From NCBI RefSeq assembly GCF_001899645.1, contig NZ_MKVV01000076.1, positions 1-50,521 on the forward strand: a DNA stretch of 50,521 nucleotides. Direction: 5' to 3'. The notes under the pieces were generated by a model. The model was given only the letters and a program-made list of their open reading frames with translations, was not told the origin of the DNA and ran no database searches. Below are positions 42,001 through 49,994 of this stretch, piece after piece. The DNA is from Pseudonocardia sp. 73-21 (GTDB taxonomy: Bacteria; Actinomycetota; Actinomycetes; Mycobacteriales; Pseudonocardiaceae). Position numbers and translations under genes: made by a program. Positions within the stretch are counted from its first letter, which is position 1. Each line of letters starts with the position of its first letter.

Positions 42001-43974
42001 ATGGCCGATCCCGCACAGGTGGGCCGGTGGGACGCGGTCCTCCCACTGCCGAACGTCGCCATCCACGCCCACCTGCTGCCCGACGGGACCGTCCTGTTCT
42101 GGGGCCGCCGCGACGACCCGGACGGCTCGATGAACGACCACGTCGGCACGCCGCACGTCTGGGACCCGGCCACCGGCGCCACCACTCCCACCGCGCGACC
42201 CGCGCTCGTTGACGGCACCACCGTCAACCTCTTCTGCTCGGGCCACGTCTTCCTGCCCGACGGCCGGCTGCTCGTCGCGGGCGGGCACCTGGCGGACGGC
42301 GACGGCGTCAACCAGGCGTGCACCTACGACCACGTGACGGGCGCGTGGACCCCGCTGCCGCTGATGAACGGCGGCCGCTGGTACCCGACGGTCACCACGC
42401 TGGCCGACGGCCGGGTCCTGGTGGCCTCCGGCAGCGCCGTCGACGGCAACGGCAACAGCGTGGTCAGCACCGTCTCCGAGATCGGGGACGGCGGGCCGTG
42501 GCAGCCCACCGTCGACTTCATCGGCCTGCCGCTGTACCCGCGGATGCACGTCGCACCGGACGGACGCGTGTTCATGGCGGGCTCGAACCCCACCACCTAC
42601 CTGCTGGACACGGGGGCGAACTCGTGGACGCCGGTGGGGCCGCGCATCAACGGCGACCGCCAGTACGCGCCGTCGGTGCACTACGCCCCGGGGAAGGTGG
42701 CCTACATCGGGGGCGGCAACGACGCCGGCACGGACCTCCCCACCGCGGCCACGGAGGTCATCGACCTCACCGCCACGCCCCCGACCTGGCGGGCCGCCGC
42801 GCCCATGGCCTTCCGGCGCCGCCAGCACAACGCGACGCTGCTGCCCGACGGCACCGTGCTCGTGACGGGCGGGACGGGCGGTCCGGGCTTCAACGACGTG
42901 TCGCCGGGCCGACCGGTGCACACCGCCGAGCTGTGGGACCCGGCCGCCGACACCTGGACGGAGCTGGCCGCCGAGGACGTCGACCGCTGCTACCACGCCA
43001 CCGCGCTGCTCCTTCCCGACGCGACGGTGCTGAGTGCGGGAGGCGGCGAGTTCATGGTCGGGGCGTCCCCGAACGCGCCCGCCGACACCCACCGCGACGC
43101 GCAGGTCTTCCACCCGCCCTACCTGTTCCGCGGGCCCCGCCCGGAGATCCTCGACGCGCCGGCCGAGATCACGCCCGGCGAGCCGTTCGCCGTCGAGGCG
43201 CCGGGGGCCACCACCGTCAGCCTCGTGCGGCTGGGCTCGGTGACGCACGCGTTCGACCAGAACCAGCGCTTCGTCGCCCTCCCCGGCACCACCGCGCTGA
43301 CGGCCCCCGTCGGACTCCCGCCCGGGCACTACATGCTCTTCGCCCTGAGCGAGGCCGGGGTGCCGTCGGTGGCCCGGATCCTGCGGCTGCTCCCCGCGCC
43401 CGCACCGCGGTTCGCGGCCCGCGCGGTGGCCGCGGCGCCCGTACGGCCCGGAGCGGACCGGACCGGGACGCGCGTGACGGTCGGCCTGACCGCACAGTGC
43501 CCGTACGGCCTCGGCCCGTGCTGGGGCGGCGCCTACGAGGCGCTGAGCGGACTCGACGACGTGGCGGCGGTCGATCCCGTCGCCGACACCGCCGACTCCA
43601 CCGCCGTCGTCCACCTGCGCGGGACCGGACTGCCCGACCTGCGGCGCTGGCCGGCGCAGATCGCTCGCTCGGCGGGCGGCGGCTACGCGTTCCGCGGCAT
43701 CGAGCTGACGGTGACCGGTTCCGTGGAGAAGCGCGAGGGCCGCCTCTTCCTGATGGGACCCGCCCCCCTGCGCCTGCGTGCCCTCCGGCCGGGGACGGAG
43801 CTGGCGTGGGACCTGGCGACCCGCGGCCCCCGCCCGGCCACCGCGGCCGAGCGCAACGCCTACCGCGACCTGCGCCGACGCGCGGCCCGGGGCCCGCTGA
43901 CCGCGACGATCACGGGCCCGGCGCGCAGGACACGGACCGGCTGGTCCCTGCTCGTGCGGGTGGTGGGGCCCTGA
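42001..43974 (+). CDS. Copper-radical (galactose/glyoxal oxidase-like, AA5) enzyme with extra C-terminal domain
   Basis: The 657-residue protein has a seven-bladed kelch propeller (about 1-375) followed by a DUF1929 domain (about 376-475). The expected copper site is present: Cys79 (LFCSGHVF) and Tyr128 (GRWYPTV) for the thioether cofactor, Tyr331-His332 (RCYHATALLLPD) and His416 (LGSVTHAFDQNQR). Residues 480-657 form an additional domain with QCPYGLGPCWGGAYEAL. No signal peptide or twin-Arg motif precedes MADPAQVG, unlike exported relatives such as Streptomyces GlxA. GAGGAGG precedes the ATG. The substrate, oxidised to an aldehyde or acid with H2O2 formed, is unknown. Confidence 0.88.
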   Translation: MADPAQVGRWDAVLPLPNVAIHAHLLPDGTVLFWGRRDDPDGSMNDHVGTPHVWDPATGATTPTARPALVDGTTVNLFCSGHVFLPDGRLLVAGGHLADGDGVNQACTYDHVTGAWTPLPLMNGGRWYPTVTTLADGRVLVASGSAVDGNGNSVVSTVSEIGDGGPWQPTVDFIGLPLYPRMHVAPDGRVFMAGSNPTTYLLDTGANSWTPVGPRINGDRQYAPSVHYAPGKVAYIGGGNDAGTDLPTAATEVIDLTATPPTWRAAAPMAFRRRQHNATLLPDGTVLVTGGTGGPGFNDVSPGRPVHTAELWDPAADTWTELAAEDVDRCYHATALLLPDATVLSAGGGEFMVGASPNAPADTHRDAQVFHPPYLFRGPRPEILDAPAEITPGEPFAVEAPGATTVSLVRLGSVTHAFDQNQRFVALPGTTALTAPVGLPPGHYMLFALSEAGVPSVARILRLLPAPAPRFAARAVAAAPVRPGADRTGTRVTVGLTAQCPYGLGPCWGGAYEALSGLDDVAAVDPVADTADSTAVVHLRGTGLPDLRRWPAQIARSAGGGYAFRGIELTVTGSVEKREGRLFLMGPAPLRLRALRPGTELAWDLATRGPRPATAAERNAYRDLRRRAARGPLTATITGPARRTRTGWSLLVRVVGP

Positions 43975-44030
43975 GGTGGTCGGCGGCGGCGCTCGCCGGC
44001 GTCGACCACGACCGCCTCCCCGACACGGGA

Positions 44031-44063
44031 ACGGCCTGCCGATGAGAATCATCGACAGGCCGT
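44031..44063. terminator. Strong hairpin between the oxidase gene and tRNA-Ala
   Basis: ACGGCCTG-C-CGATGA at 44031-44045 pairs with TCATCG-A-CAGGCCGT at 44049-44063 around a GAA loop, with one internal mismatch. It lies 22 nt beyond the 3' end of tRNA-Ala and 57 nt beyond the oxidase stop, so it can serve both convergent units. There is no T-tract. Confidence 0.65.
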
Positions 44064-44084
44064 GGGGCCAACCAGGAACCGGTG

Positions 44085-44157
44085 TGGAGCTGAGGGGAAT
44101 CGAACCCCTGACCTTCTCGATGCGAACGAGACGCGCTACCAATTGCGCCACAGCCCC
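44085..44157 (-). tRNA. tRNA-Ala(CGC)
   Basis: The minus strand folds as a complete 73-nt tRNA: acceptor GGGGCTG/CAGCTCC with the alanine identity pair G3-U70, D stem GCGC/GCGC, anticodon stem TCTCG/CGAGA with loop TTCGCAT, five-base variable loop and T arm AGGGG-TTCGATT-CCCCT. Discriminator A; the CCA is not encoded. The anticodon CGC reads GCG, a frequent alanine codon at this GC content. Confidence 0.96.
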
Positions 44158-44201
44158 GGTGCCCGCCGTTCCCGGCGGGCGTGGAAGACACTATCAGCCG
44201 C

Positions 44202-45194
44202 CTACTCCCCCACCGCACGCCGGTAGTCGGGCCGGACCGGGCCGTCGAGGTCGTAGAGCTCGGGGTCCTCGTCGTCCGCCTGGACCAGCGCCGTTCCCGC
44301 AGGCAGGGCCAGGGGTGGGGCCGGCCGCAGCCGGGGCAGGGCGTTCTCCTCGACCGGGTCCTTGAGCTCGGTGGCCGTGCTCAGCGAGGCGCCGGTGCCG
44401 GACACCCGCTCGGGCTCCTCGATCTCGAGCTCGTTGCCCTCCTCGACGAAAGGCTCGTCCTCCTCCACCTCGTCCTCGACCTGGACGGCCTCGCGGCCGC
44501 GCTGGGCCCACTCGTCGAGATCGGGATCGTCGGCAGCCGGACGCCGACGGGTGCCCGCCATCCGCGCAGAGCGGCGGTCCCTGATGGCCTCCTCCATCCG
44601 CACCTGTCGACGGAGGTAGGCCAGGTAGCCCACGAGCCCGAGGTCGGCGGCACCGTGCACCCACCAGACGGTGGAGATCGCGACGGCCGCCACCACCGCC
44701 GAGACGGCGGCGACCACGAACAGGACAAGCACCACGCGCTGGCGGAACCCGTAGCGGGCCCGGGCCGCCAGCGCGGCGGCCTCCGGGTCGTAGCCGCCGC
44801 GGCCGGGACGGTAACGGGGTGGCGGGCGCTCCCAGACGCGGTCGTCGGCGTAGTCGCCCTCCTCGTACCCCTCGTCGGCGTCGGCGTCGGCGTCGGCGTC
44901 GTTGTCGTTGTCGTTGTCGAGGACGGCGACGTCGGGCTCATCCGTCGCCTGGTCGCCCGCGGAGCGAGCTGCGGGAACCCGCGGTTCCTCGCGCTCCGTC
45001 CGGGTCGCGACCGATCGGGAGTCGTCCATTGCGTCCACCTCCACAGTGTGGCGCCGATGCGGCCGCTCGAGCACCCGCCCGGACAGCGCGGCCACGCTGG
45101 GCCGGGCCACCTCCTGGCGGTGTCGTGCGACCGCCGGGACGAGGATCAGCAGCCAGAGGACCACCAGTCCCACAAAGATCATCGAACTGGGCAC
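44202..45194 (-). CDS. Membrane division protein, GlpR/SepX-like
   Basis: The 330-residue protein has an N-terminal transmembrane segment (about 4-22, SSMIFVGLVVLWLLILVP), a long charged loop, then two more helices (about 150-175 and 178-195) and an acidic C-terminus. The loop contains an almost pure acidic run encoded by repeated GAC/GCC/AAC triplets (about residues 93-106). In Corynebacterium the homologous membrane receptor GlpR recruits the MoeA-like Glp to the divisome, and Streptomyces SepX is related. The gene order here (glp, rimJ, glpR) supports the assignment. GTG at 45194, preceded by GGAGGAAG. Confidence 0.78.
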   Translation of the reverse strand: MPSSMIFVGLVVLWLLILVPAVARHRQEVARPSVAALSGRVLERPHRRHTVEVDAMDDSRSVATRTEREEPRVPAARSAGDQATDEPDVAVLDNDNDNDADADADADEGYEEGDYADDRVWERPPPRYRPGRGGYDPEAAALAARARYGFRQRVVLVLFVVAAVSAVVAAVAISTVWWVHGAADLGLVGYLAYLRRQVRMEEAIRDRRSARMAGTRRRPAADDPDLDEWAQRGREAVQVEDEVEEDEPFVEEGNELEIEEPERVSGTGASLSTATELKDPVEENALPRLRPAPPLALPAGTALVQADDEDPELYDLDGPVRPDYRRAVGE

Positions 45195-45402
45195 GGCTGC
45201 TTCCTCCCCCCACGGCGCAGTCCGGATGCGAACCGTCTCCCCAGGCGGGATCGCTTCCGTTCGCCAACGGTAGTGAGCACCGGAGGGCGAACGCGGCAGC
45301 GACGCGCCGTGTCAGCCAGGTTCACTCGTGAGGATCAGGGGACTGCTGTGACGAGTGGTGCTCATGTGGGTGGACGCTGGGTCACACACTGGTAACGGAG
45401 GG
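45195..45402. promoter_or_regulatory. Gap between rimJ and glpR with an inverted repeat
   Basis: This 208-nt gap separates two co-directional genes and is long enough for a separate glpR promoter. CACTCGT at about 45324-45330 and ACGAGTG at about 45351-45357 are inverted arms with a loop of about 20 nt. This could be a weak terminator for rimJ or an operator. Nothing else is evident. Confidence 0.3.
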
Positions 45403-46068
45403 TCAAACCCGGGTGGCGCGGCCCTCGGCGACGAGCTGTCCGGTGCGCCCGCCGACCGGCTGCTCGTCGGCCGTCATGGCGTAGCAGAAGTGGTCCCGCC
45501 AGGCACCCTCGATCTCGAGGTAGCGGCGGAACAGCCCCTCCTGGCGGAAACCGAGCTTCTCCAGCACCCGGATGCTCGCGCCGTTCTCCGGGCGGACCGT
45601 GGCCTCCAGCCGGTGCAGGCCCACCACGTCGAAGCAGTGGTCGACGGCCAGCGCCACGGCCGCGGTGATCACGCCGCCACCGGTGACCGTCGAGTCCACC
45701 CAGTACCCGACGTAGGCCGAGAGCAGCGGCTCGCGCAGGACGTTGCCGATCATGACGTGGCCGACGAACCGGTCGTCGAGCGTCACCGCGAACGGCAGCG
45801 CCTGCCCGCGCCGCGCCGCCGACCGCAGCTGCAGCCACCGTCCCGGCCACTCGGGCTGGGCGTTGCGCCGGGCCCAGCCACCCGGCATCGTCGGCTCCCA
45901 CGGCGAGAGGTGCCGCTCGTCGCGGGTCCGGATCGCCGACCAGGCCGCCCCGTCGCGGAGCCGGACGGGGCGCAACGCCACCGTGCCGGCCCGGACCGTC
46001 AGCATCCCGGGGCGGGCCGGCCAGCCCGGATGCCGGCCGCCGACCGGGTCCGGGTAGGAGTGCGCCAT
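45403..46068 (-). CDS. rimJ: RimJ/RimL-type N-acetyltransferase
   Basis: The 221-residue GNAT enzyme has LRPVRLRDGAAW near the start and the acetyl-CoA-binding ITAAVALAVDHCFDVVGLHRLEATVRPENGASIRVLEKLGF, with FRRYLEIEGAWRDHFCYAM at the end. This is the RimJ pattern of alpha-N-acetylation of ribosomal or other proteins. The name follows the M. tuberculosis neighbour Rv0995. The start at 46068 lacks a strong ribosome-binding site; ATG at 46005 would remove 21 residues that are not conserved. It lies 13 nt after the glp stop. Confidence 0.88.
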   Translation of the reverse strand: MAHSYPDPVGGRHPGWPARPGMLTVRAGTVALRPVRLRDGAAWSAIRTRDERHLSPWEPTMPGGWARRNAQPEWPGRWLQLRSAARRGQALPFAVTLDDRFVGHVMIGNVLREPLLSAYVGYWVDSTVTGGGVITAAVALAVDHCFDVVGLHRLEATVRPENGASIRVLEKLGFRQEGLFRRYLEIEGAWRDHFCYAMTADEQPVGGRTGQLVAEGRATRV

Positions 46069-46081
46069 CGGCCCGCGGCGA

Positions 46082-47305
46082 TCAGGGGACCGGCAGGAAC
46101 GCGACGGTCACCGTCTCGTCGACGGTGGCCTCCGTGAGGTCCTCGGGCAGCACGATCAGCCCGTTCGCGTCCACCAGCGACGACAGCAGATGCGTGCCCG
46201 ACGTGCCGACGGGCTGGACGAGGTAGTCGCCCGTGGCCTGCTCGCGCAGCAATCTGGCGCGCACGTACCCGCGGCGACCGGCCACCGACGAGACCGGCGA
46301 GGTGAGGCGCGCGGTCATGGTGCGGCGGTGCGGGTCGGAGCGCCCCTGCGCGACGCGCAGCAGCGGCCGGACCAGCACCTCGAACAGCAGCAGGGCCGTG
46401 GCCGGGTGGGCCGGGAACAGGAACGTCGGGACGGCGTCGGCCCCGAGCCGCCCGAAACCCTGCGACGAGCCGGGGTGCATGGCCACGCGGGTGGTGTCGA
46501 TCTCGCCCAGGCCGGCCAGCGCCGCCTGGATCTCGACGCCCGCCCGTCCGCCGACGTTGCCGCAGACCACGAGGACGTCGCTGAACGGAAGCCGGTCCTG
46601 CACGGCGGCGCCGATCTCCCGGGCGTCGCCGCGGACGAGACCGGCGCGCGAGGTGTCGGCCCCGGCCTCGCGGGCGGCGGCGGTGAGGGCGTGCGAGCAG
46701 ACGTCGACGACCTGCCCGGCCCCCGGCGTGCGGGCCAGCTCGACGAGCTCGTCGCCGACGGAGATCACCGACACGCGCGGCTTCGGGTAGACCAGGACCT
46801 TCTCGCGGCCCGCCGCGGCCAGCATCCCGACCTGGGCGGCCCCGATGATCGCGTCGCGGCGCACGGCCACGTCACCGGGCTGGACGTCCTCGCCGACGCG
46901 GCGGACGAACCCGGCCGACGGCACCCGCCGGCTGACGACGATCCGCGCGTCCCCGCCGTCGGTGTACCCGACCGGGACGACGGCGTCGGCGAGCGTCGGC
47001 AGCGGGGCGCCCGCGGCGATGCGGACCGCCTGCCCGGGCTGCAGGCGCAGGGGCTGGCGGGACCCGGCGGGGATCTCCCCCACGACGGGGACCTCCACCG
47101 TGTCCCCCTCGACCGCGCCGCCGACGTCCACGCTGCGCACCGCGTAGCCGTCGATGGCCGCCATGTCGAAGCCCGGGAGCGGCCGCGAGCTCACGACCTC
47201 CTCGGCGCAGCGCAGCCCGTAGGCCTCCGCGATCGCCAACCGCACGGGGGCGGGCCGGACCGCGGACCCCAGGACCCGCTCGAGCTGCTCGTCGACCGAC
47301 CGCAC
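46082..47305 (-). CDS. glp: MoeA-like protein, probable Glp (gephyrin-like division protein)
   Basis: The 407 residues show the MoeA domain plan: GFDMAAIDGYAVRS near the start, IAAGAPLPTLADAVVPVGY, a MoCF-like domain and a C-terminal beta domain. Catalytic motifs are altered. The usual SGGVSxGxxD segment reads CGNVGGRAGVE, and the usual LPGNPVS reads FPAHPATA. Loss of these residues argues against molybdenum insertion and fits the Glp branch, which in Corynebacterium partners the membrane protein GlpR in cell division. glpR and rimJ lie just downstream, galU 7 nt upstream. No other molybdenum-cofactor gene is in the window. Confidence 0.8.
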   Translation of the reverse strand: MRSVDEQLERVLGSAVRPAPVRLAIAEAYGLRCAEEVVSSRPLPGFDMAAIDGYAVRSVDVGGAVEGDTVEVPVVGEIPAGSRQPLRLQPGQAVRIAAGAPLPTLADAVVPVGYTDGGDARIVVSRRVPSAGFVRRVGEDVQPGDVAVRRDAIIGAAQVGMLAAAGREKVLVYPKPRVSVISVGDELVELARTPGAGQVVDVCSHALTAAAREAGADTSRAGLVRGDAREIGAAVQDRLPFSDVLVVCGNVGGRAGVEIQAALAGLGEIDTTRVAMHPGSSQGFGRLGADAVPTFLFPAHPATALLLFEVLVRPLLRVAQGRSDPHRRTMTARLTSPVSSVAGRRGYVRARLLREQATGDYLVQPVGTSGTHLLSSLVDANGLIVLPEDLTEATVDETVTVAFLPVP

Positions 47306-47312
47306 GGGCCCC

Positions 47313-48191
47313 TCAGCGCTCCAGCCGGGCGGTCAGCCAGGACCGCAGCTCCGGGCCGTACTCGGGGCTCTCGAGCGCGAAGTCGACGAACGCCCGCACG
47401 TAGCTGCCCGGGTTGCCGAGGTCGTGGCGGCCACCGCGGTGCACCACCACGTGCACCGGGTGCCCCTCGGAGATCAGCAGCTGGACGGCGTCGGTGAGCT
47501 GCAGCTCCCCGCCCGCGCCGGGGGTGATCCGGTCGAGCGCGTCGAAGACGGCGACGTCGAGCAGGTAGCGGCCCGCGGCGGCGTAGGTGGACGGCGCGTC
47601 CTCGGCGGAGGGCTTCTCCACCATGCCGTGGACCTGCTTGACGTCGGGGTCGTCGGTGTCGGTGACGTCGAAGACGCCGAACGGCGAGATCTCCGCCTTC
47701 GGGATGTCGAACGCGCAGAGCACGCTGCCGCCGAACTGCTCGCGGACGGCGGCCATCCGGGCCAGCACCCCGGACGGGAGCACGAGGTCGTCGGGGAGCA
47801 GTACAGCGAAGGCACCCTCGTCGGCGCCGATGGCCTCACGGGCGCAGCCGACGGCGTGCCCGAGCCCGAGCGGCTCGTGCTGGGTGGCGGTGCGGACGGC
47901 GATGAGGTCGTGGGCGCGGCGCACCTTCGCGACGAGCTTGTCCTTGCCGCGGGCGGCGAGGGTCTTCTCCAGCTCGGAGGAGTCGGCGAAGTGCGCGGCG
48001 ACCGCGTCCTTGCCGGGCGAGGTGATGATGACGAGCTGCTCGGCACCGGCCTCGGCGGCCTCCGCGGCCACGAGCTCGATGCCCGGTGTGTCGACGACGG
48101 GAAGCAGCTCCTTCGGAACGGTCTTGGTGGTCGGCAGGAACCGGGTACCCAGGCCTGCGGCGGGGACCACGGCGGTACGGAACGTCGACAT
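47313..48191 (-). CDS. galU: UTP-glucose-1-phosphate uridylyltransferase
   Basis: It makes UDP-glucose for cell-wall polysaccharides, trehalose and glycolipids. The 292-residue protein has the nucleotide loop AAGLGTRFLPTTKTVPKE, LGHAVGCAREAIG, FAVLLPDDLV, GMVEKPSAEDAPS and GGELQLTDAVQLL. ATG at 48191. It is the first gene of the galU-glp-rimJ-glpR series, with 7-13 nt gaps except before glpR, and is divergent from the folate cyclo-ligase gene. Confidence 0.96.
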   Translation of the reverse strand: MSTFRTAVVPAAGLGTRFLPTTKTVPKELLPVVDTPGIELVAAEAAEAGAEQLVIITSPGKDAVAAHFADSSELEKTLAARGKDKLVAKVRRAHDLIAVRTATQHEPLGLGHAVGCAREAIGADEGAFAVLLPDDLVLPSGVLARMAAVREQFGGSVLCAFDIPKAEISPFGVFDVTDTDDPDVKQVHGMVEKPSAEDAPSTYAAAGRYLLDVAVFDALDRITPGAGGELQLTDAVQLLISEGHPVHVVVHRGGRHDLGNPGSYVRAFVDFALESPEYGPELRSWLTARLER

Positions 48192-48227
48192 GAGCCTGGA
48201 CCCTATCTGCGCCACTAGCCTGCGCTG

Positions 48228-48824
48228 GTGACGGCACGCGCAGAGACCTCCAAGGTCGACTGGCGGCGTCGGCTCCTGGCCGCCCGCCGGGCCCTGCCCG
48301 CGCCGGTGCGGGCCGCCCGCGCCGAGGCGCTGACCCGGCACGCGGTGGCTCTGGCGGCCGGCACCGGCGGCCCGGTGTGCGCCTACCTCCCCGTGGGCGC
48401 CGAGCCGGGCACGCCGGCGCTGGTGGAGGCCCTGCGCGACGCCGGCCACGAGGTGCTGCTGCCGGTGGTGCCCGCCACGCCCGGCGCCCTGGGCTGGGCC
48501 CGGTTCGAGGGCGTCGACGCGCTGGCGGCCGGCCCGCTGGGCCTGCGGGAGCCGACGGGGCCACGGCTGGACCCCACGGCCGTCACGAGCGCCGGGCTGG
48601 TCCTCGTCCCCGCGCTCGCCGCGGACCGCGACGGCGGCCGGCTGGGCCGGGGCGGCGGCTACTACGACCGCACCCTGCCGCTGGTGGCGGCCGGAACACC
48701 GCAGGTGGCCGTGGTCAACGACGACGAGCTCGTGGACCGCCTGCCCGTCGAACCGCACGACCAGCGGGTGACGCACGCCCTGCTTCCGGATGCGGGTCTC
48801 GTCGCACTGGGGAACAGTTGGTGA
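48228..48824 (+). CDS. fthC: 5-formyltetrahydrofolate cyclo-ligase
   Basis: It converts 5-formyl-THF and ATP to 5,10-methenyl-THF. The 198 residues include KVDWRRRLLAARRAL, the substrate region PVCAYLPVGAEPGT and the ATP loop GGRLGRGGGYYDRTL. GTG at 48228. The end of the gene contains the -35 element of the downstream stress promoter. Gene order galU / fthC / ruc-like matches Rv0993, Rv0992c, Rv0991c. Confidence 0.95.
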   Translation: MTARAETSKVDWRRRLLAARRALPAPVRAARAEALTRHAVALAAGTGGPVCAYLPVGAEPGTPALVEALRDAGHEVLLPVVPATPGALGWARFEGVDALAAGPLGLREPTGPRLDPTAVTSAGLVLVPALAADRDGGRLGRGGGYYDRTLPLVAAGTPQVAVVNDDELVDRLPVEPHDQRVTHALLPDAGLVALGNSW

Positions 48825-48836
48825 TCCCAGCGGGTT
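48811..48836 (+). promoter_or_regulatory. GGAAC-N18-GTT promoter (SigR/SigH type)
   Basis: GGAAC at 48811-48815 and GTT at 48834-48836 are separated by exactly 18 nt, the spacing of the thiol-oxidative-stress promoters read by SigR in Streptomyces (GGAAT-N18-GTT) and SigH in mycobacteria. A transcript would begin about 48844-48846, inside the CIRCE element. The -35 part lies in the fthC coding region. Confidence 0.6.
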
Positions 48837-48839
48837 ATG

Positions 48840-48866
48840 CTGGCACTCTCTGTGTGCGAGTGCCAG
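48840..48866. promoter_or_regulatory. CIRCE element (HrcA operator)
   Basis: CTGGCACTC at 48840-48848 and GAGTGCCAG at 48858-48866 are perfect 9-bp inverted arms separated by 9 nt, matching the CIRCE consensus (TTAGCACTC-N9-GAGTGCTAA) with symmetric substitutions in the outer positions. It overlaps the expected transcription start of the downstream gene and ends 15 nt before its GTG. HrcA would repress the gene and release it on heat shock. Confidence 0.88.
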
Positions 48867-48881
48867 TTCTCGGAGGATCAC

Positions 48882-49229
48882 GTGCCCACCTACCAGTACG
48901 CCTGCACCGCCTGTGACCACAGGTTCGATGCGGTGCAGTCCTTCTCCGACGCATCCCTGACGGTGTGCCCGGTGTGTTCCGGCGCGCTGCGGAAGGTGTT
49001 CTCGTCGGTCGGGATCGTCTTCAAGGGCAGCGGTTTCTACCGCACCGACAGCCGGGCGGGTGCCGTTCCCAAGGGCGAGACCAAGACCGAGGCGAAGAGC
49101 GAGTCGTCGTCCTCCAGCAGCAGCACCTCCTCCGAGAGCTCGTCGGGATCGTCGGGATCGTCCGGCAAGAAGGACAGCTCGTCGACGTCGTCGTCCTCCA
49201 GCAGTACACCGTCGGCCGCGGCGTCCTGA
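48882..49229 (+). CDS. ruc: FmdB-type zinc-ribbon, Ser-rich redox-regulated chaperone (Ruc-like)
   Basis: The 115-residue protein has an N-terminal zinc ribbon with Cys8, Cys11, Cys29 and Cys32 (CTAC, CPVC). FKGSGFYRTDSR follows at about residues 47-58, then a disordered tail of about 50 residues that is mostly serine. This matches mycobacterial Rv0991c (Ruc), a chaperone activated by oxidation of its zinc cysteines and repressed by HrcA. GTG at 48882 with GGAGG 6 nt upstream; upstream in-frame codons run through the CIRCE site and are not coding. A CIRCE element and a SigR/SigH-type promoter precede it. Confidence 0.85.
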   Translation: MPTYQYACTACDHRFDAVQSFSDASLTVCPVCSGALRKVFSSVGIVFKGSGFYRTDSRAGAVPKGETKTEAKSESSSSSSSTSSESSSGSSGSSGKKDSSSTSSSSSSTPSAAAS

Positions 49230-49323
49230 CCGGCTGATCGCGAGTTGTCCCCATCACGGGTGGGTTGTCCACAGGTTCGGTGATCGACGCCCGCGGGTGT
49301 CCCCGTCGTCCTAGCGTCGGGGC

Positions 49324-49968
49324 ATGTCCACTTCCGACGGGCTCGCGCCCCGCCTGCGCCACCGCCTCGTCGCGGTGGCCACCGGGCCGGGCTGGCGACG
49401 GCTGCTGCTGATCCGGCGGCTGGCGGCCGCCGTGCTCACCGGCCTCGCGCTGGTCCTGGCCCTCGCCCCCCGCGGCGCCACCGGCGGGGTCCCGGTCGCC
49501 GTCGCGGCCGCGGAGATCCCGGCCGGCGCCACCGTCCGCGCCGTCGATCTCGCCGTCCGCGAGTGGCCCGCCGAGCTCGTCCCGGCCGGGGCGCTCCGGG
49601 ATCCGGCCGACGCCGACGGGCGGGTGCTCGTCGGCGCGGCCCGCGCGGGTGAGCCCATCACCGACATCCGCCTCGTCGGTGCGTCACCGTCCTCCGGCGC
49701 CGGGCCCGGTGATGCCGCGGTGCCCGTCCGGCTCGCCGACGCCGGGGTCGCCGCCCTGCTGGTGCCCGGCAGCCGGGTCGACGTGGTCACCGTCGGCGGC
49801 CGCACCGACCAGCCCGTCCTGCTCGCCTCCGACGCGGCCGTGCTCGCGGTGCTGGCCGAGGACAAGGCCGGTCGGGGCCGCCTGGTGATGGTCGCGATGC
49901 CGCGCGGGATCGCGACGCGCGTGGCTGCTGCGTCCCTGTCGGAGCAGGTCGCCGTTACCCTGCGCTAG
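49324..49968 (+). CDS. SAF-domain membrane protein (CpaB/RcpC-like)
   Basis: The 214-residue protein has an N-terminal cytoplasmic basic stretch, one transmembrane helix (about 32-50, LAAAVLTGLALVLALAP) and an extracytoplasmic SAF domain (about 56-125). The SAF domain includes VAVAAAEIPAGATVRAVDLAVREWP and GRVLVGAARAGEPITDIRLV. The rest (about 133-214) resembles the RcpC/CpaB domain of Flp pilus systems. No pilus genes are nearby, so the role is open. ATG at 49324. Lies 26 nt upstream of mscL on the same strand. Confidence 0.83.
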   Translation: MSTSDGLAPRLRHRLVAVATGPGWRRLLLIRRLAAAVLTGLALVLALAPRGATGGVPVAVAAAEIPAGATVRAVDLAVREWPAELVPAGALRDPADADGRVLVGAARAGEPITDIRLVGASPSSGAGPGDAAVPVRLADAGVAALLVPGSRVDVVTVGGRTDQPVLLASDAAVLAVLAEDKAGRGRLVMVAMPRGIATRVAAASLSEQVAVTLR

Positions 49969-49994
49969 CTCGGGACCTGACCAAGGGGAGAACC

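Noticed and set aside
41941..44151. 736-codon minus-strand frame opposite the copper oxidase and running into tRNA-Ala
   Set aside because: It reads through a tRNA and a hairpin and is antisense to a protein with a complete active site.
46082..47305. Active molybdopterin molybdenumtransferase
   Set aside because: Key MoeA motifs are replaced and the neighbours are division and cell-wall genes, so a Glp assignment fits better.
49100..49215. Simple-sequence repeat array as a regulatory element
   Set aside because: The TCG/TCC-rich repeats are the serine codons of the chaperone's disordered tail and need no further explanation.
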